64,000 nt of DNA from the NCBI RefSeq assembly GCF_018130145.1, contig NZ_JAFCMB010000004.1:248001-312000 (forward strand), written 5' to 3'. This DNA comes from Bradyrhizobium sp. AUGA SZCCT0176 (lineage in GTDB: Bacteria > Pseudomonadota > Alphaproteobacteria > Rhizobiales > Xanthobacteraceae). Shown here piece after piece: positions 17,745 through 27,065 of the stretch. The stretch's first letter is position 1. Each line of letters starts with the position of its first letter. The position numbers were made by a program, and so were the translations under genes. The notes beneath the pieces were generated by a model. That model was not told where the DNA came from, did not search any database, and saw only the letters and a list, made by a program, of their open reading frames with translations.

Positions 17745-19058
17745 ATGGCCAGATATCGCGGAAATCTCGAAGCAATCAAAGGCCTCGTGCGCGAGACCGA
17801 GGTTCATCGCGACGTCTATATCGACGAAGAGGTGTTCCAGCTCGAAATGGAGCATGTCTTCGCCAACACCTGGGCCTATGTCGGCCATGACAGCCAGGTC
17901 GCGAAACCGGGCGACTATTACGGCACCACCATCGGCACCCAACCGATCCTGATGGTGCGCCACACCGACAACACCGTGAAGGTGCTGCACAATCGCTGCC
18001 CGCACAAGGGCACCCGCATCACCACCGAATCCTGCGGCAACACCGGAAAATTCTTCCGCTGTCCCTATCACGCCTGGAGCTTCAAGACCGACGGTTCGCT
18101 GCTCGCGATCCCCCTGAAGAAGGGTTACGAGAACACCGGCGTCGAACAGAGCCATGCCGGGCGCGGCATGAGCCCCGTCAAGCACGTGCACAATTATCGC
18201 GGCTTCGTTTTTGCAAAACTCAACGATGTCGGCCCCGGCTTCGAGGAATTTTTCGGCGACAGCCTGTCGAGCTTCGACAACATGGTCGACCGTTCCCCGG
18301 CCGGCCGGCTCGAAGTCGCCGGCGGCGTGCTGCGTTACATGCACAATTGCAATTGGAAAATGCTGGTCGAGAACCAGACCGACACCTGCCATCCCATGGT
18401 CGCGCATGAATCGTCGGCCGGCACCGCGATCGAGGTGTGGAAGAACGCGCCTCCCGGCGCCAAGAAGCCGATGGCGGTGGAGATCTACGCACCCTTCATG
18501 GCGCCTTACGAGTTCTTCGAGAACATGGGCATCCGCGTCTGGCCCAACGGCCACGGCCATACCGGCGTGCACCACTCGATCCATTCCGACTATTCGGCGG
18601 TGCCCGGCTATTTCGAGAAAATGACGGAGGCCCATGGCGAGGAACGCGCCAAGGCGATCCTGGGCGAGAACCGCCACAATACAGTGTATTTCCCCAACAT
18701 CATGATCAAGGGACCGATCCAGCTGGTTCGCGTGTTCAAGCCGATCGCGGCCAACAAGACGCTGGTGGAAAGCTGGACCTTCCGCCTCGTCGATGCACCC
18801 GACATGCTGCTGGAACGTACCTTGATGTATAACCGGTTGATCAACGCGCCGACCTCCGTCGTCGGCCATGACGACCTCGAAATGTACGAGCGCGCGCAGG
18901 AAGGCCTGCATGTCGACGCCAATCAATGGGTCAATCTGCAGCGGCTCTACGACCCTTCCGAAATACCGGACACGACGGCCGTCACCAACGGCACCACCGA
19001 ATGGCAGATGCGGAACCAGTTCCGCGCCTGGTCGAAATTCATGACGATGTCGATGTGA
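17745..19058 (+). CDS. Rieske non-heme iron aromatic ring-hydroxylating oxygenase, alpha subunit
   Basis: A 437-residue catalytic subunit. The Rieske cluster ligands are CPH at about residues 85-87 and CPYH about 20 residues later. The mononuclear iron motif ENQTDTCHPMVAH fits the D/E-x3-D-x2-H-x4-H pattern that also contains the bridging aspartate. An exact GAGGAGGT ribosome-binding site four bases upstream fixes the start. The beta subunit follows at once and the reductase precedes it. The closest described context I know is the iadD-type oxygenase of auxin degradation. Anthranilate or benzoate dioxygenase is the main alternative, but the reductase type and the neighbours fit the indole route better. 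Confidence 0.9.
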   Translation: MARYRGNLEAIKGLVRETEVHRDVYIDEEVFQLEMEHVFANTWAYVGHDSQVAKPGDYYGTTIGTQPILMVRHTDNTVKVLHNRCPHKGTRITTESCGNTGKFFRCPYHAWSFKTDGSLLAIPLKKGYENTGVEQSHAGRGMSPVKHVHNYRGFVFAKLNDVGPGFEEFFGDSLSSFDNMVDRSPAGRLEVAGGVLRYMHNCNWKMLVENQTDTCHPMVAHESSAGTAIEVWKNAPPGAKKPMAVEIYAPFMAPYEFFENMGIRVWPNGHGHTGVHHSIHSDYSAVPGYFEKMTEAHGEERAKAILGENRHNTVYFPNIMIKGPIQLVRVFKPIAANKTLVESWTFRLVDAPDMLLERTLMYNRLINAPTSVVGHDDLEMYERAQEGLHVDANQWVNLQRLYDPSEIPDTTAVTNGTTEWQMRNQFRAWSKFMTMSM

Positions 19059-19066
19059 GTGCTGCC

Positions 19067-19549
19067 ATGACCGCGCCCACCGACCAGCAATTGATCGATT
19101 TCGTCATTCGCGAAACCCGCTTGATCGACCAGCACCGGTTTGAGGAATGGCTCGACCTGTTCGCCGAAGACGGCTTTTACTGGATGCCGCTCGAATGGGG
19201 CCAGACCGATCCGCGGCTGACGACGTCGCTGATGTACGAGGACAAGCTGCTGCTCAAGATCCGCGTCGAGCGGCTCAAGGGAAATCGCACCTTCTCGCAG
19301 AAGCCCAAGAGCCGCTGTCATCACGTGCTGCAAACGCCGCAGGTCGACAGCCGCAACGAAGCATTGAACGAGTACGTCACCTGGACGCCGATGCATTATG
19401 TCGAGACCCGCCTCGATCAGCAGGACCTCTACGCCGCCTGGGCCACGCACACCTTGGCCGTGGTGGACGGCGCGCTCAAGATCAAGCTGAAGCGGGTCGA
19501 CATCGTCAATTGCGATGCCGCCTTCGGCAACATCCAACTGTTCATGTGA
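19067..19549 (+). CDS. Aromatic ring-hydroxylating oxygenase, beta subunit
   Basis: A 160-residue small subunit of the NTF2-like cone fold (QLIDFVIRETRLIDQHRFEEWLDLFAEDGFYWMPL, and the C-terminal IVNCDAAFGNIQLFM). It has a structural role in the alpha3beta3 oxygenase. It starts eight bases after the alpha stop. The length and the paired order are standard for the family. Confidence 0.9.
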   Translation: MTAPTDQQLIDFVIRETRLIDQHRFEEWLDLFAEDGFYWMPLEWGQTDPRLTTSLMYEDKLLLKIRVERLKGNRTFSQKPKSRCHHVLQTPQVDSRNEALNEYVTWTPMHYVETRLDQQDLYAAWATHTLAVVDGALKIKLKRVDIVNCDAAFGNIQLFM

Positions 19550-19556
19550 GACGGTG

Positions 19557-21209
19557 ATGCAGCTTCCGATCGAGGCTCCGGCAACCGTCTTCGAGGCTTT
19601 CGCGCGCGCCGCGGCGAGCCACGGCGACAAGCCATTTCTCGCCGTGCTGCCCGAAACGGCGCAGGCCTATGGCATCGCGGCCGGCGAGATCGGCTATGGC
19701 GAGGCGCTCGCGCGGATGGCGGCGTTGACCGACGCCTATCGCGCCAAGGGCTACGGAAGCGGCCATCGGGTCGGCATCCTCATGGAGAATCGCCCGGGCT
19801 TCTTCCTGCATTGGTTTGCGCTCAATGCGCTCGGCGTGTCGCTGGTACCCATCAATCCGGACATGCGCGCAGCGGAACTCGAATATCTGATCGGCCATTC
19901 CGAGGTCGTCGCGGCGGTCGTGATCCCTTCGCGTCAGGACGATGTCGCGGCCGCGGCCAAGGCAATCGGGCGCGACATTCCTGTCGTCGGGCCGGATGAC
20001 GAACCGGCGGCGATCCACGCCTCAGCGCCGCAGCCGGGCACACCCGATCGCGACAGCGAATGCGCCCTGCTCTACACGTCCGGCACCACCGGCCGGCCGA
20101 AGGGCTGCGTGCTGCCGAACGAATATTTTCTTTACGCCGGCCACTGGTACGCCACGGTCGGCGACCTGATCGCGCTGAACGACGGCGCCGAGCGGATGCT
20201 GACGCCGTTGCCGGTGTTCCACATGAATGCGATGGCCTATTCCGCGATGGCGATGGTGACCACCGGCGGTTGCCTGATCGTGCTCGACCGCTTCCACCCC
20301 AAGAGCTGGTGGGCCAGCGTCAAGGACAGCCGTGCCACCATCGTGCATTATCTCGGCGTGATGCCGCCGATGCTGATGGGCGCGCTTGAGAGCGCCGACG
20401 ACAAGCGCCATGGCGTGCGCTTCGGTTTTGGCGCCGGCGTCGACAAGGCGCTGCACGATCCGTTCGAGGCACGGTTCGGCTTTCCGCTGGTCGAAGCCTG
20501 GGCCATGACCGAAACCGGCGCCGGCGCCGTGGTCGTCGCCTCCCAGGAGCCCCGCCACACCGGCACAAGCTGCTTCGGCCGCCTCGGATCCGAACTCGAG
20601 GCTCGCATCGTTACCGATACTGGCGCAGACGCCGGTGTCGACGAACCCGGCGAACTTCTGGTGCGCCACGCCGGCGCAGCGCCGCGCTACGGCTTCTTCC
20701 GCGAATATCTCAAGGACGCGGAAGCCACCGCGGAGGCCTGGGATGGCGGCTGGTTTCACACCGGCGACGTGGTGCGGCGCGGTCCGGATGGGGCGTTTCA
20801 TTTCGTCGACCGCAAGAAGAACGTGATCCGCCGCTCCGGCGAAAATATCTCGGCGGTCGAGGTTGAGAGCGTGCTGATGCAGCACCCGGCCGTGAGGCAG
20901 GTTGCGGTGGCGCCTGCCCCGGACCCGGTGCGCGGCGACGAGGTCTTCGCCTGCGTGGTGAGCGAGGGAGCCTCCCCGGACGCCGCGGCACGCAAGCAGA
21001 TCGCGGCCGATCTCGTCGCCTGGAGCCTGAGCCGCCTCGCCTATTACAAGGCGCCCGGCTATGTCGCGTTCGTGTCGGCGCTGCCGCTGACCTCGACACA
21101 GAAAATCCAGCGCGGTGCGCTCAAGGAACTGGTTGCTGCGACGATCGGTTCTGATCAGTGCGTCGATACAAGGTCGCTGAAGAAGCGGCCGGTGCAGAAG
21201 GCCGGATGA
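19557..21209 (+). CDS. Acyl-CoA synthetase (AMP-forming), second of two in the cluster
   Basis: A 550-residue ANL-superfamily ligase with P-loop YTSGTTGRPKG, the AWAMTETGAG adenylate motif, FHTGD, the RRSGENIS hinge and a catalytic lysine near STQKIQRGALK. It differs clearly from the ligase at 11300-12910, so the two probably act on different acids. For an indole-acetate route, one ligase for dioxindole-3-acetate and one for anthranilate is reasonable. I cannot tell which is which. It starts seven bases after the oxygenase beta gene. A GTG directly precedes the chosen ATG. Confidence 0.88.
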   Translation: MQLPIEAPATVFEAFARAAASHGDKPFLAVLPETAQAYGIAAGEIGYGEALARMAALTDAYRAKGYGSGHRVGILMENRPGFFLHWFALNALGVSLVPINPDMRAAELEYLIGHSEVVAAVVIPSRQDDVAAAAKAIGRDIPVVGPDDEPAAIHASAPQPGTPDRDSECALLYTSGTTGRPKGCVLPNEYFLYAGHWYATVGDLIALNDGAERMLTPLPVFHMNAMAYSAMAMVTTGGCLIVLDRFHPKSWWASVKDSRATIVHYLGVMPPMLMGALESADDKRHGVRFGFGAGVDKALHDPFEARFGFPLVEAWAMTETGAGAVVVASQEPRHTGTSCFGRLGSELEARIVTDTGADAGVDEPGELLVRHAGAAPRYGFFREYLKDAEATAEAWDGGWFHTGDVVRRGPDGAFHFVDRKKNVIRRSGENISAVEVESVLMQHPAVRQVAVAPAPDPVRGDEVFACVVSEGASPDAAARKQIAADLVAWSLSRLAYYKAPGYVAFVSALPLTSTQKIQRGALKELVAATIGSDQCVDTRSLKKRPVQKAG

Positions 21210-21216
21210 GGGAATC

Positions 21217-21945
21217 ATGAGCGAGCGCAACGTTGCCATCGTCACGGGCGCCAGCGGCGGGATCGGCCGGGCCATCGCCGAGGCGATGCTTGCGGCCGGT
21301 CACCAAATCATCTCGCTCGACCGGCGCCTGCCGGACTGGACGCACGCCAACCTCGAGCCGGTTCTGGTGGATCTGTTCGATCCGAAGGCGACGGCGGATG
21401 CTGCCCGGGATGTAGCCGCACGGCATGAAGTTTCACACATCGTCCACAATGCCGGGATCATCCGGCCCAATCTGATCGAACAGGTGACGCCAGACGACAT
21501 CGCAGCGCTCAGCCAGCTCCATCTCGGCGCGGCGTTGACGCTGGTCCAGGCCGCGCTGCCCGGCATGAAGCAACGGCATTTCGGACGCATCGTCCTGATC
21601 GCCTCGCGCGCCGCGCTTGGCGCCGCCACCCGCACCGCCTATTCGGCAACGAAATCCGGCATGCTCGGCATGGCGCGGACCTGGGCGCTGGAGACGGCCG
21701 CCCATGGCATCACGGTCAATGTGGTGGCCCCTGGACCGGTCGAGACCGACATGTTCCACGAGGTCATTCCGCAGGGCAGCCCGAAGGTCGATCAACTCGC
21801 CCGCTCGATCCCGGTCGGCCGCATCGGCCGGCCGAACGATGTGGCGCGCGCCGTGATGTTCTTCTCGAGCCGCGATGCCGATTTCATCACCGGCCAGGCG
21901 CTCTATGTTTGCGGCGGCGCGAGTATCGGATCGATCGCGCTCTAG
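21217..21945 (+). CDS. Short-chain dehydrogenase/reductase
   Basis: A 242-residue classical SDR. It has TGASGGIG at residues 11-18, the NAG motif (HNAG), Ser in IASRAAL, the catalytic YSATK and the PG motif (APGPVETDM). All catalytic residues are present, unlike the degenerate SDR half encoded at 9232-10479. It is the last gene of the 13-gene run and meets the convergent minus-strand gene within six bases. Its substrate may be a hydroxylated indole intermediate, which is inference from position only. Confidence 0.85.
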   Translation: MSERNVAIVTGASGGIGRAIAEAMLAAGHQIISLDRRLPDWTHANLEPVLVDLFDPKATADAARDVAARHEVSHIVHNAGIIRPNLIEQVTPDDIAALSQLHLGAALTLVQAALPGMKQRHFGRIVLIASRAALGAATRTAYSATKSGMLGMARTWALETAAHGITVNVVAPGPVETDMFHEVIPQGSPKVDQLARSIPVGRIGRPNDVARAVMFFSSRDADFITGQALYVCGGASIGSIAL

Positions 21946-21951
21946 ATTTTT

Positions 21952-23823
21952 TCACGCGCGGGGAATGGTCAAGGGCCGCGACTCCCGCGTCTGCGCCGCG
22001 AGGCGAACCGCGGCATTGGCGGCGCCAAATCCCTGGTAATCCCGCCGCTGGACGATCTCGAAGAAGAATCGGTCATCGAAGGTATGGGTGTAGACCTGGA
22101 AGAATTCGCCGTCGCCTTCGCGATCGTACAGAATCTGGTTGTCGCGCAGGGCCGTCATGGTCGCGGCATCGAGATCGTATTTGGCTTCGATATCGTCGTA
22201 ATAATTGTCCGGAATCTTCAGGAAATCCGCACCGCGCGAGCGCATGTCCGCGACAGCTGTAAAAATATCGCTGCATGAAAATGCAATGTGCTGAACCCCG
22301 GAGCCGAAGAATTCGTTGATGAATCGGGCCGACAGCGTCCGCGTCGCCGACGAGCCGTTCAGGATCACGCGCAAGCCCTGATTGCCGTTGATCAGCGCCT
22401 GGCTCTGCACCAGCCCGACCGGATCGGCGATCTCCATCTGCGGCAGGCGCTGCAGATCGAGTATGCCGGTGTAGAACAACAGCCAGGACAGCATCTCGTC
22501 ATAAGGCATCGACTGCGAGATATGGTCGACCACCTCGAGACGGTCGGTCGCGGCATCGCTGCGCAACGCTTCGAAATCGGTGTCCCAGTTCTTGCCCGCC
22601 GCCTCCAGAAAATACAGCAGGCTGCCGCCGACGCCCCGGATCGCGGGGATCTCGAGCTCACCGGGCCCAACCGGCTGATAGAAGGTGTGGGCCTTGAGCG
22701 CTTCCGCGCGGGCCATGGTTTTCCCGGCGTCGTCGATGTCGATCGCGATGGCGCAGACGCCCGGGCCGTGCGTGACGTAGTGCGAATGAGCAAAGCCGTC
22801 CGGTTCGCAATTGATGACCAGCTCGATATGGCCCTGCGACCAGCGTTCGACATCCTTGCTGCGGTGGGAACCGGTCTTGCGAAAGCCGAGTTGGCCCAAC
22901 AGCGCCGACAGGTTCCTCGCTTTGGTTTCATCGACGGCGAATTCGACGAAGCCGACGCCGCGGCTCTGCGCTTTGGGCTGCAGCCTGTTCGTCGATGCCC
23001 TGGACGAACTCTTGGCGAGTTCATCCTCCAGCAAGATCAGCGAACGCAGCCCGTCGGTCGCGGTGCGGACCGGCGAGCCGGAGCGAAACTGATCGTTGAA
23101 TATTTCCAGCGACAGCGGGCCGCTGTATCCGGTCGCGGCCACAGCGTCCATGAAGGCCCCCACCGGCAGGTCGCCCTGCCCCGGGAAGCAACGGAAGTGC
23201 CGGCTCCAGGACAATACGTCGAGACCAAGCTTCGGCGCGTCGGCAAGCTGAACCAGGAATATCCTGTCCGCCGGAATCGACTGGATCGCGCTGACCGGAA
23301 ATCCCGGCGCCAGCGCGTGAAAACTGTCTAGAATGACCCCGATCGATTTGTGATCGGCGCGGCGCACGATTTCCCAGGCGTCGCGATAGTCATTGACGTG
23401 ACGCCCCCAGGCCAGCGCCTCGAAACCGACGCGCAGGCCGTGCGAAGCCGCGAGTTCGCCAAGCGCACGGAAATCCGCAGCGGCGCGGTCGATGCCTCCA
23501 AGGGACGCCGGTGAAACATTGCTGCAGATCAGCAGCAAGTCGGTCCCCAATTCCTGCATCAGATCGAACTTGTGTGCGGCGCGTGCAAAATTGCGGGCGC
23601 GCTGCGGTTCGGGCATGCCCTCGAAATCGCGAAACGGCTGGAACGCGCAAATTGAAAGGCCGAGGTCGCGGCAGAGCTGCCCGACGTCGCGGGGGCTGCC
23701 GTTGAACGTCAACAGGTCGTTCTCGAAAATCTCGACGGCATCGAAGCCGGCGCCGGCGATGGCGCGCAGCTTTTCGTCGAGCGAGCCGCTCAGCGAAACC
23801 GTGGCGATCGAGCGTTTGGTCAT
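21952..23823 (-). CDS. 3-dehydroshikimate dehydratase / 4-hydroxyphenylpyruvate dioxygenase-like fusion (QuiC type)
   Basis: A 623-residue two-domain protein. Residues 1-270 are a TIM-barrel sugar isomerase-like domain (GFDAVEIFENDL, VILDSFHAL, LSLEIFND) as in dehydroshikimate dehydratase. Residues 295-615 are a vicinal-oxygen-chelate HPPD-like domain (VDHISQSM, VQHIAFSCSDI, FFEIVQRRDYQGFGAAN). In Pseudomonas and corynebacteria such fusions make protocatechuate from quinate/shikimate-derived 3-dehydroshikimate. The HPPD part is thought to be non-catalytic or of unknown role. It is preceded by a 130-base gap with its own candidate promoter. The Gfo/Idh dehydrogenase upstream could supply substrate. 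Confidence 0.88.
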   Translation of the reverse strand: MTKRSIATVSLSGSLDEKLRAIAGAGFDAVEIFENDLLTFNGSPRDVGQLCRDLGLSICAFQPFRDFEGMPEPQRARNFARAAHKFDLMQELGTDLLLICSNVSPASLGGIDRAAADFRALGELAASHGLRVGFEALAWGRHVNDYRDAWEIVRRADHKSIGVILDSFHALAPGFPVSAIQSIPADRIFLVQLADAPKLGLDVLSWSRHFRCFPGQGDLPVGAFMDAVAATGYSGPLSLEIFNDQFRSGSPVRTATDGLRSLILLEDELAKSSSRASTNRLQPKAQSRGVGFVEFAVDETKARNLSALLGQLGFRKTGSHRSKDVERWSQGHIELVINCEPDGFAHSHYVTHGPGVCAIAIDIDDAGKTMARAEALKAHTFYQPVGPGELEIPAIRGVGGSLLYFLEAAGKNWDTDFEALRSDAATDRLEVVDHISQSMPYDEMLSWLLFYTGILDLQRLPQMEIADPVGLVQSQALINGNQGLRVILNGSSATRTLSARFINEFFGSGVQHIAFSCSDIFTAVADMRSRGADFLKIPDNYYDDIEAKYDLDAATMTALRDNQILYDREGDGEFFQVYTHTFDDRFFFEIVQRRDYQGFGAANAAVRLAAQTRESRPLTIPRA

Positions 23824-23865
23824 GCAATTAGCTCCGGAAGGTCCCAGGCGCGTCCCGAGGGCCGC

Positions 23866-23908
23866 ACGATAGAGCTAAAGCATCTTCTTTTTCAACCATT
23901 TGGACCAA
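23866..23908 (-). promoter_or_regulatory. Candidate promoter and GntR-like dyad upstream of the dehydroshikimate dehydratase gene
   Basis: On the minus strand TTGAAA (23895-23890) and TATCGT (23871-23866) are 18 bases apart. Just upstream is TTGGACCAA (23900-23908), a dyad of the size GntR-family repressors use. A weaker TGG-N3-CCA dyad lies at 23919-23927. Seen by eye; moderate to low support. Confidence 0.35.
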
Positions 23909-23953
23909 TTGTTATCTCTGGTCTCCAATAACTTTCACTGATTCTCAGCGGAC

Positions 23954-25015
23954 CTATGGCGAAAGCGCCGCATACCGGTCCCGCAAGTCGATGCGCCGCC
24001 CGGCGGTGGCCGCCTCGGCGATCGCAAGGGTTGCGAGCAAGGACCGCGCGCCGTCCTCGACCGGCTGCAACGAGGAAGCGGTGCCGCGGATAATGTCGCG
24101 GAAATGATCGAGCTGCGCGACATAGGGATCGATCGTTGGCGCGTGGAGGCGCTGGGCCTGGATCGGCTTGTTCCAGTCCTGCGCGTCGCCCGCCTGCGTC
24201 CATTGCACGAGTTCGGGAAACTCGATCGCACCGCGACGGCCCATGAAGCGGTAGCTGCTTTCGCCGCTGAACGGGAATTCCGGCGCCTCACCCAGACCCT
24301 GCTCCGTCGTCCAGGGGGAGACGGCGCTGTCGCTGATGAAAAAGGTGCCGAGCGCGCCATTGTCGAATTCGATCAGCGCGGCGGCGCTATCCTCGACCGC
24401 AAAGCCGCGCTGGCGATTCGACGCGATGGCCTCGACGGCTACGATTTCGCCGACGGTGTAGCGCAGGAAATCGATCTCGTGGATCAGGTTGATCAGGATC
24501 GGGCCGCCGCCAGCCTCACTCCGCCACGGCGCGATCTTGAAGTAATGCGCCGGCTTATGCGTCGCCCAGATCGCCGATACACCGACGATATCCCCGATCC
24601 GGCCATCCCGCAGCAGCGCTTGCAGCGTCTTGACCGGCAAATGATGGCGGCGGTGATGTCCGACCAGCGATTTGACACCGCCCTTTCGCACTTCCGTGAT
24701 CAAGGTGGCCGCCGTCTCGAGCGTATCGGTGACCGGCTTCTCGATCAGGATATGAATGCCCCGCCGGGCGCATTCGATGCCGTTCTCCGCATGAAGCTGG
24801 TTGGGGGAAGCGATGATCACGGCTTCCGGCCGTGCTTCGTCAAGCAACTGACGGTAATCGGCGAAAACGCGCGTCCTGGGGTGCTCGGCGGAGACCGCAT
24901 CGGCATTCACGTCCGCGATGCCGACGAGCTCGTAGTCGTGCCGCTCGGCGATTTTGCGCAGATGCTTGCGCCCGATCAGCCCGGCGCCGATCACGCCGAT
25001 CGTGATGTTCTTCAT
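23954..25015 (-). CDS. Gfo/Idh/MocA-family NAD(P)-dependent oxidoreductase
   Basis: A 353-residue dehydrogenase with the Rossmann motif GVIGAGLIGRKH at the N-terminus, the family EKP motif (LIEKPVTDT, about residue 93) and the catalytic-region histidine in INLIHEIDFLRY. The family oxidises polyols, sugars and cyclitols. Being four bases downstream of an FAD oxidase gene and upstream of a dehydroshikimate dehydratase, it may oxidise quinate or shikimate or a related cyclitol. This is inferred from neighbours only. Confidence 0.85.
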   Translation of the reverse strand: MKNITIGVIGAGLIGRKHLRKIAERHDYELVGIADVNADAVSAEHPRTRVFADYRQLLDEARPEAVIIASPNQLHAENGIECARRGIHILIEKPVTDTLETAATLITEVRKGGVKSLVGHHRRHHLPVKTLQALLRDGRIGDIVGVSAIWATHKPAHYFKIAPWRSEAGGGPILINLIHEIDFLRYTVGEIVAVEAIASNRQRGFAVEDSAAALIEFDNGALGTFFISDSAVSPWTTEQGLGEAPEFPFSGESSYRFMGRRGAIEFPELVQWTQAGDAQDWNKPIQAQRLHAPTIDPYVAQLDHFRDIIRGTASSLQPVEDGARSLLATLAIAEAATAGRRIDLRDRYAALSP

Positions 25016-25018
25016 GTC

Positions 25019-26314
25019 CTAAAGCCCAAGGCGATCGCGGATCCGGCCCGTCATCACCACACTCTTGACCGCCACCGGCCACAATGCGTGAAAACGAATG
25101 GGTTTCAAGCCGGTAATCGGCATGTCGATCTCGGCCTTCTCGCCCCCGATCAGCCGTTTCGCGAGTTGCTGCCCCATGGCGGTTGCGAGTGCGACGCCGC
25201 GGCCATTGCAGCCGAGATAGGCCAGCGCGCCCGCGCCGGGTTCGTGCACATGCGGGTAGTGATCCGGCGTCATGGCGAGGCGGCTGTTCCAGCCGTGCGT
25301 CCAGCGCGCGCCGCGGATTCCAGGCCAAAGCCGTTCCGCGTAACGCATGAGGTATGAGACCGGCGCTGGATCCTTGATCCATTGCATCGGACCGCGGCCC
25401 CCCATCAGCAGGCGGTTCGACGCATCGATGCGATAATAAACGGTGATATGGCCGCTTTCGTACAGCACCGACCGCGTCGGCATGATTTTTCGCGCGACCT
25501 CGTCGGGCAACGGCTCAGTCGCGGCGATCGAGCTGAACACCGGCACGATGGTGCGGCGCAGGTCGGGCCAGAGATCATCGGTAAAGCCGTTGGTGGCGAT
25601 CAAGACCTTTTCGGCCCGGACCACCGCGCGCGGGGTTTCAATGCGCCATCGTCCGCCTTCGCGCCGCAGCGAGGTCGCCGGGGTCTCGCCGTGAACGGCA
25701 GCACCGGCAGCCATCGCCGCCCGCGCAAGACCGCGCGCGTAGCTCAGCGGCTGCACGTCGCCGCCACGCGCGTCCCGCATCGCCAGCAGATATCGGTCCG
25801 TCCCGGTCGCTTCGCGGACGGCGTCGCGGCCGAGTACCGTGACCGGCATGCCGCGCCGGATGCATTGCTCGGCGGTGGTTTCAACCCCCGCGGTGCTGGA
25901 CGGATGATAGGCGGCGCGCAGGGTGCCGTTCTGCCGCGCCTCGCAGGGTATCCCGAGACGGCGGATCAGGTCGAGCGTGAATACCGGCGTGTTGTAGCTG
26001 AACGCGATCATGCGCCGGCCGAGATCCGCACCGAACGTCGCCTCGATCGTATCGGGGTCGAGCTTCAGTCCCGGATTGAGCTGGCCGCCATTGTTGCCCG
26101 ATGCGCCCCAGCCGGGCTGCTGGGCTTCGAGCACGATCGCGTCGGTTCCCGCTTCAGCAAGATGCAGCGCGGTCGACAATCCGGCAAAGCCGCCACCGAT
26201 GATCGCCACCGACACGATCTTGTCGACATCGAGCGGCGGCGCCGCGACCGGCGCAACGGCGGTGTCCGCATAGAGGCTCGGCGGCAGGGCAAGGGGATGG
26301 TTGGTCACGGTCAT
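25019..26314 (-). CDS. FAD-dependent amine/amino-acid oxidoreductase (DAO family)
   Basis: A 431-residue flavoprotein with the FAD dinucleotide motif VAIIGGGFAGLSTALHL after an N-terminal extension of about 35 residues. It has GWGASGNNGGQ, typical of the gamma-glutamylputrescine oxidase branch of the DAO fold, and the C-terminal GCNGRGVALATAMGQ loop. The frame is open 57 codons further, but that part overlaps the ABC ATPase gene, so the ATG at 26314 is chosen. It is the third gene after the polar amino acid importer in the same direction. It probably oxidises the imported amine or amino acid. Confidence 0.86.
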   Translation of the reverse strand: MTVTNHPLALPPSLYADTAVAPVAAPPLDVDKIVSVAIIGGGFAGLSTALHLAEAGTDAIVLEAQQPGWGASGNNGGQLNPGLKLDPDTIEATFGADLGRRMIAFSYNTPVFTLDLIRRLGIPCEARQNGTLRAAYHPSSTAGVETTAEQCIRRGMPVTVLGRDAVREATGTDRYLLAMRDARGGDVQPLSYARGLARAAMAAGAAVHGETPATSLRREGGRWRIETPRAVVRAEKVLIATNGFTDDLWPDLRRTIVPVFSSIAATEPLPDEVARKIMPTRSVLYESGHITVYYRIDASNRLLMGGRGPMQWIKDPAPVSYLMRYAERLWPGIRGARWTHGWNSRLAMTPDHYPHVHEPGAGALAYLGCNGRGVALATAMGQQLAKRLIGGEKAEIDMPITGLKPIRFHALWPVAVKSVVMTGRIRDRLGL

Positions 26315-26333
26315 CAGGTCCGGCAGCTTCAAT

Positions 26334-27065
26334 TCAGAGGGGATGCAGCACGCGGTGCAGGAAATCCTGGGTCCGCGCGTGCTGCGGCGCGTTAAGCACG
26401 GACTTCGCCGCCCCCTGCTCCACAATGACGCCGCCGTCGATGAACAGCACGCGATCGGCGACGTCCCGGGCAAAGCCCATCTCATGGGTGACCACGACCA
26501 TGGTCATGCCGTCATCGGCGAGCTTGCGCATGACGCCGAGCACCTCGCCGACCAATTCAGGGTCGAGCGCGGAGGTCGGCTCGTCGAACAGGATCGCCTT
26601 CGGCTGCATCGCCAGCGCGCGCGCAATGGCGACGCGCTGCTGCTGGCCGCCGGAAAGCTGCCCCGGATGGGCGTCGGCCTTCTCGGCAAGGCCGACCTGC
26701 GCCAGCAGCGCGCGGCCGCGCTCAAGCGCCTCGGCCGGCGGTTCCTTTTTCACATAGATCGGTCCTTCGACGACGTTCTCCAGCGCGGTCCGATGCGGAA
26801 ACAGGTTGAAGCGCTGGAACACCATCGACACCTGGGTTCGGATCGCCACGATCGATGGCGCCTTGTTATCGACCTTGGTGCCTTCCACCAGAATGTCGCC
26901 GGAATCGTAGCTTTCCAGGCCGTTGATGCAGCGCAGGATGGTCGACTTGCCGGAGCCTGACGGGCCGATAATGCAGACCACCTCGCTCTTCTCAATCGAA
27001 GCGGTAATGCCCTTGAGTACCTCGTTGGAACCAAAGCTCTTATGGACGTTGCTGAGCTCGATCAT
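26334..27065 (-). CDS. Polar amino acid ABC transporter ATP-binding protein (GlnQ/HisP family)
   Basis: A 243-residue ATPase with Walker [10 protein letters not shown], signature [15 protein letters not shown], Walker [15 protein letters not shown] and the VVVTHEM switch histidine. The family uses this length without a C-terminal regulatory domain. The ATG at 27065 overlaps the permease stop by four bases, which fixes the start inside a much longer open frame. It works with the permease at 27062-27715 and the binding protein at 27817-28584. Confidence 0.92.
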   Translation of the reverse strand: MIELSNVHKSFGSNEVLKGITASIEKSEVVCIIGPSGSGKSTILRCINGLESYDSGDILVEGTKVDNKAPSIVAIRTQVSMVFQRFNLFPHRTALENVVEGPIYVKKEPPAEALERGRALLAQVGLAEKADAHPGQLSGGQQQRVAIARALAMQPKAILFDEPTSALDPELVGEVLGVMRKLADDGMTMVVVTHEMGFARDVADRVLFIDGGVIVEQGAAKSVLNAPQHARTQDFLHRVLHPL

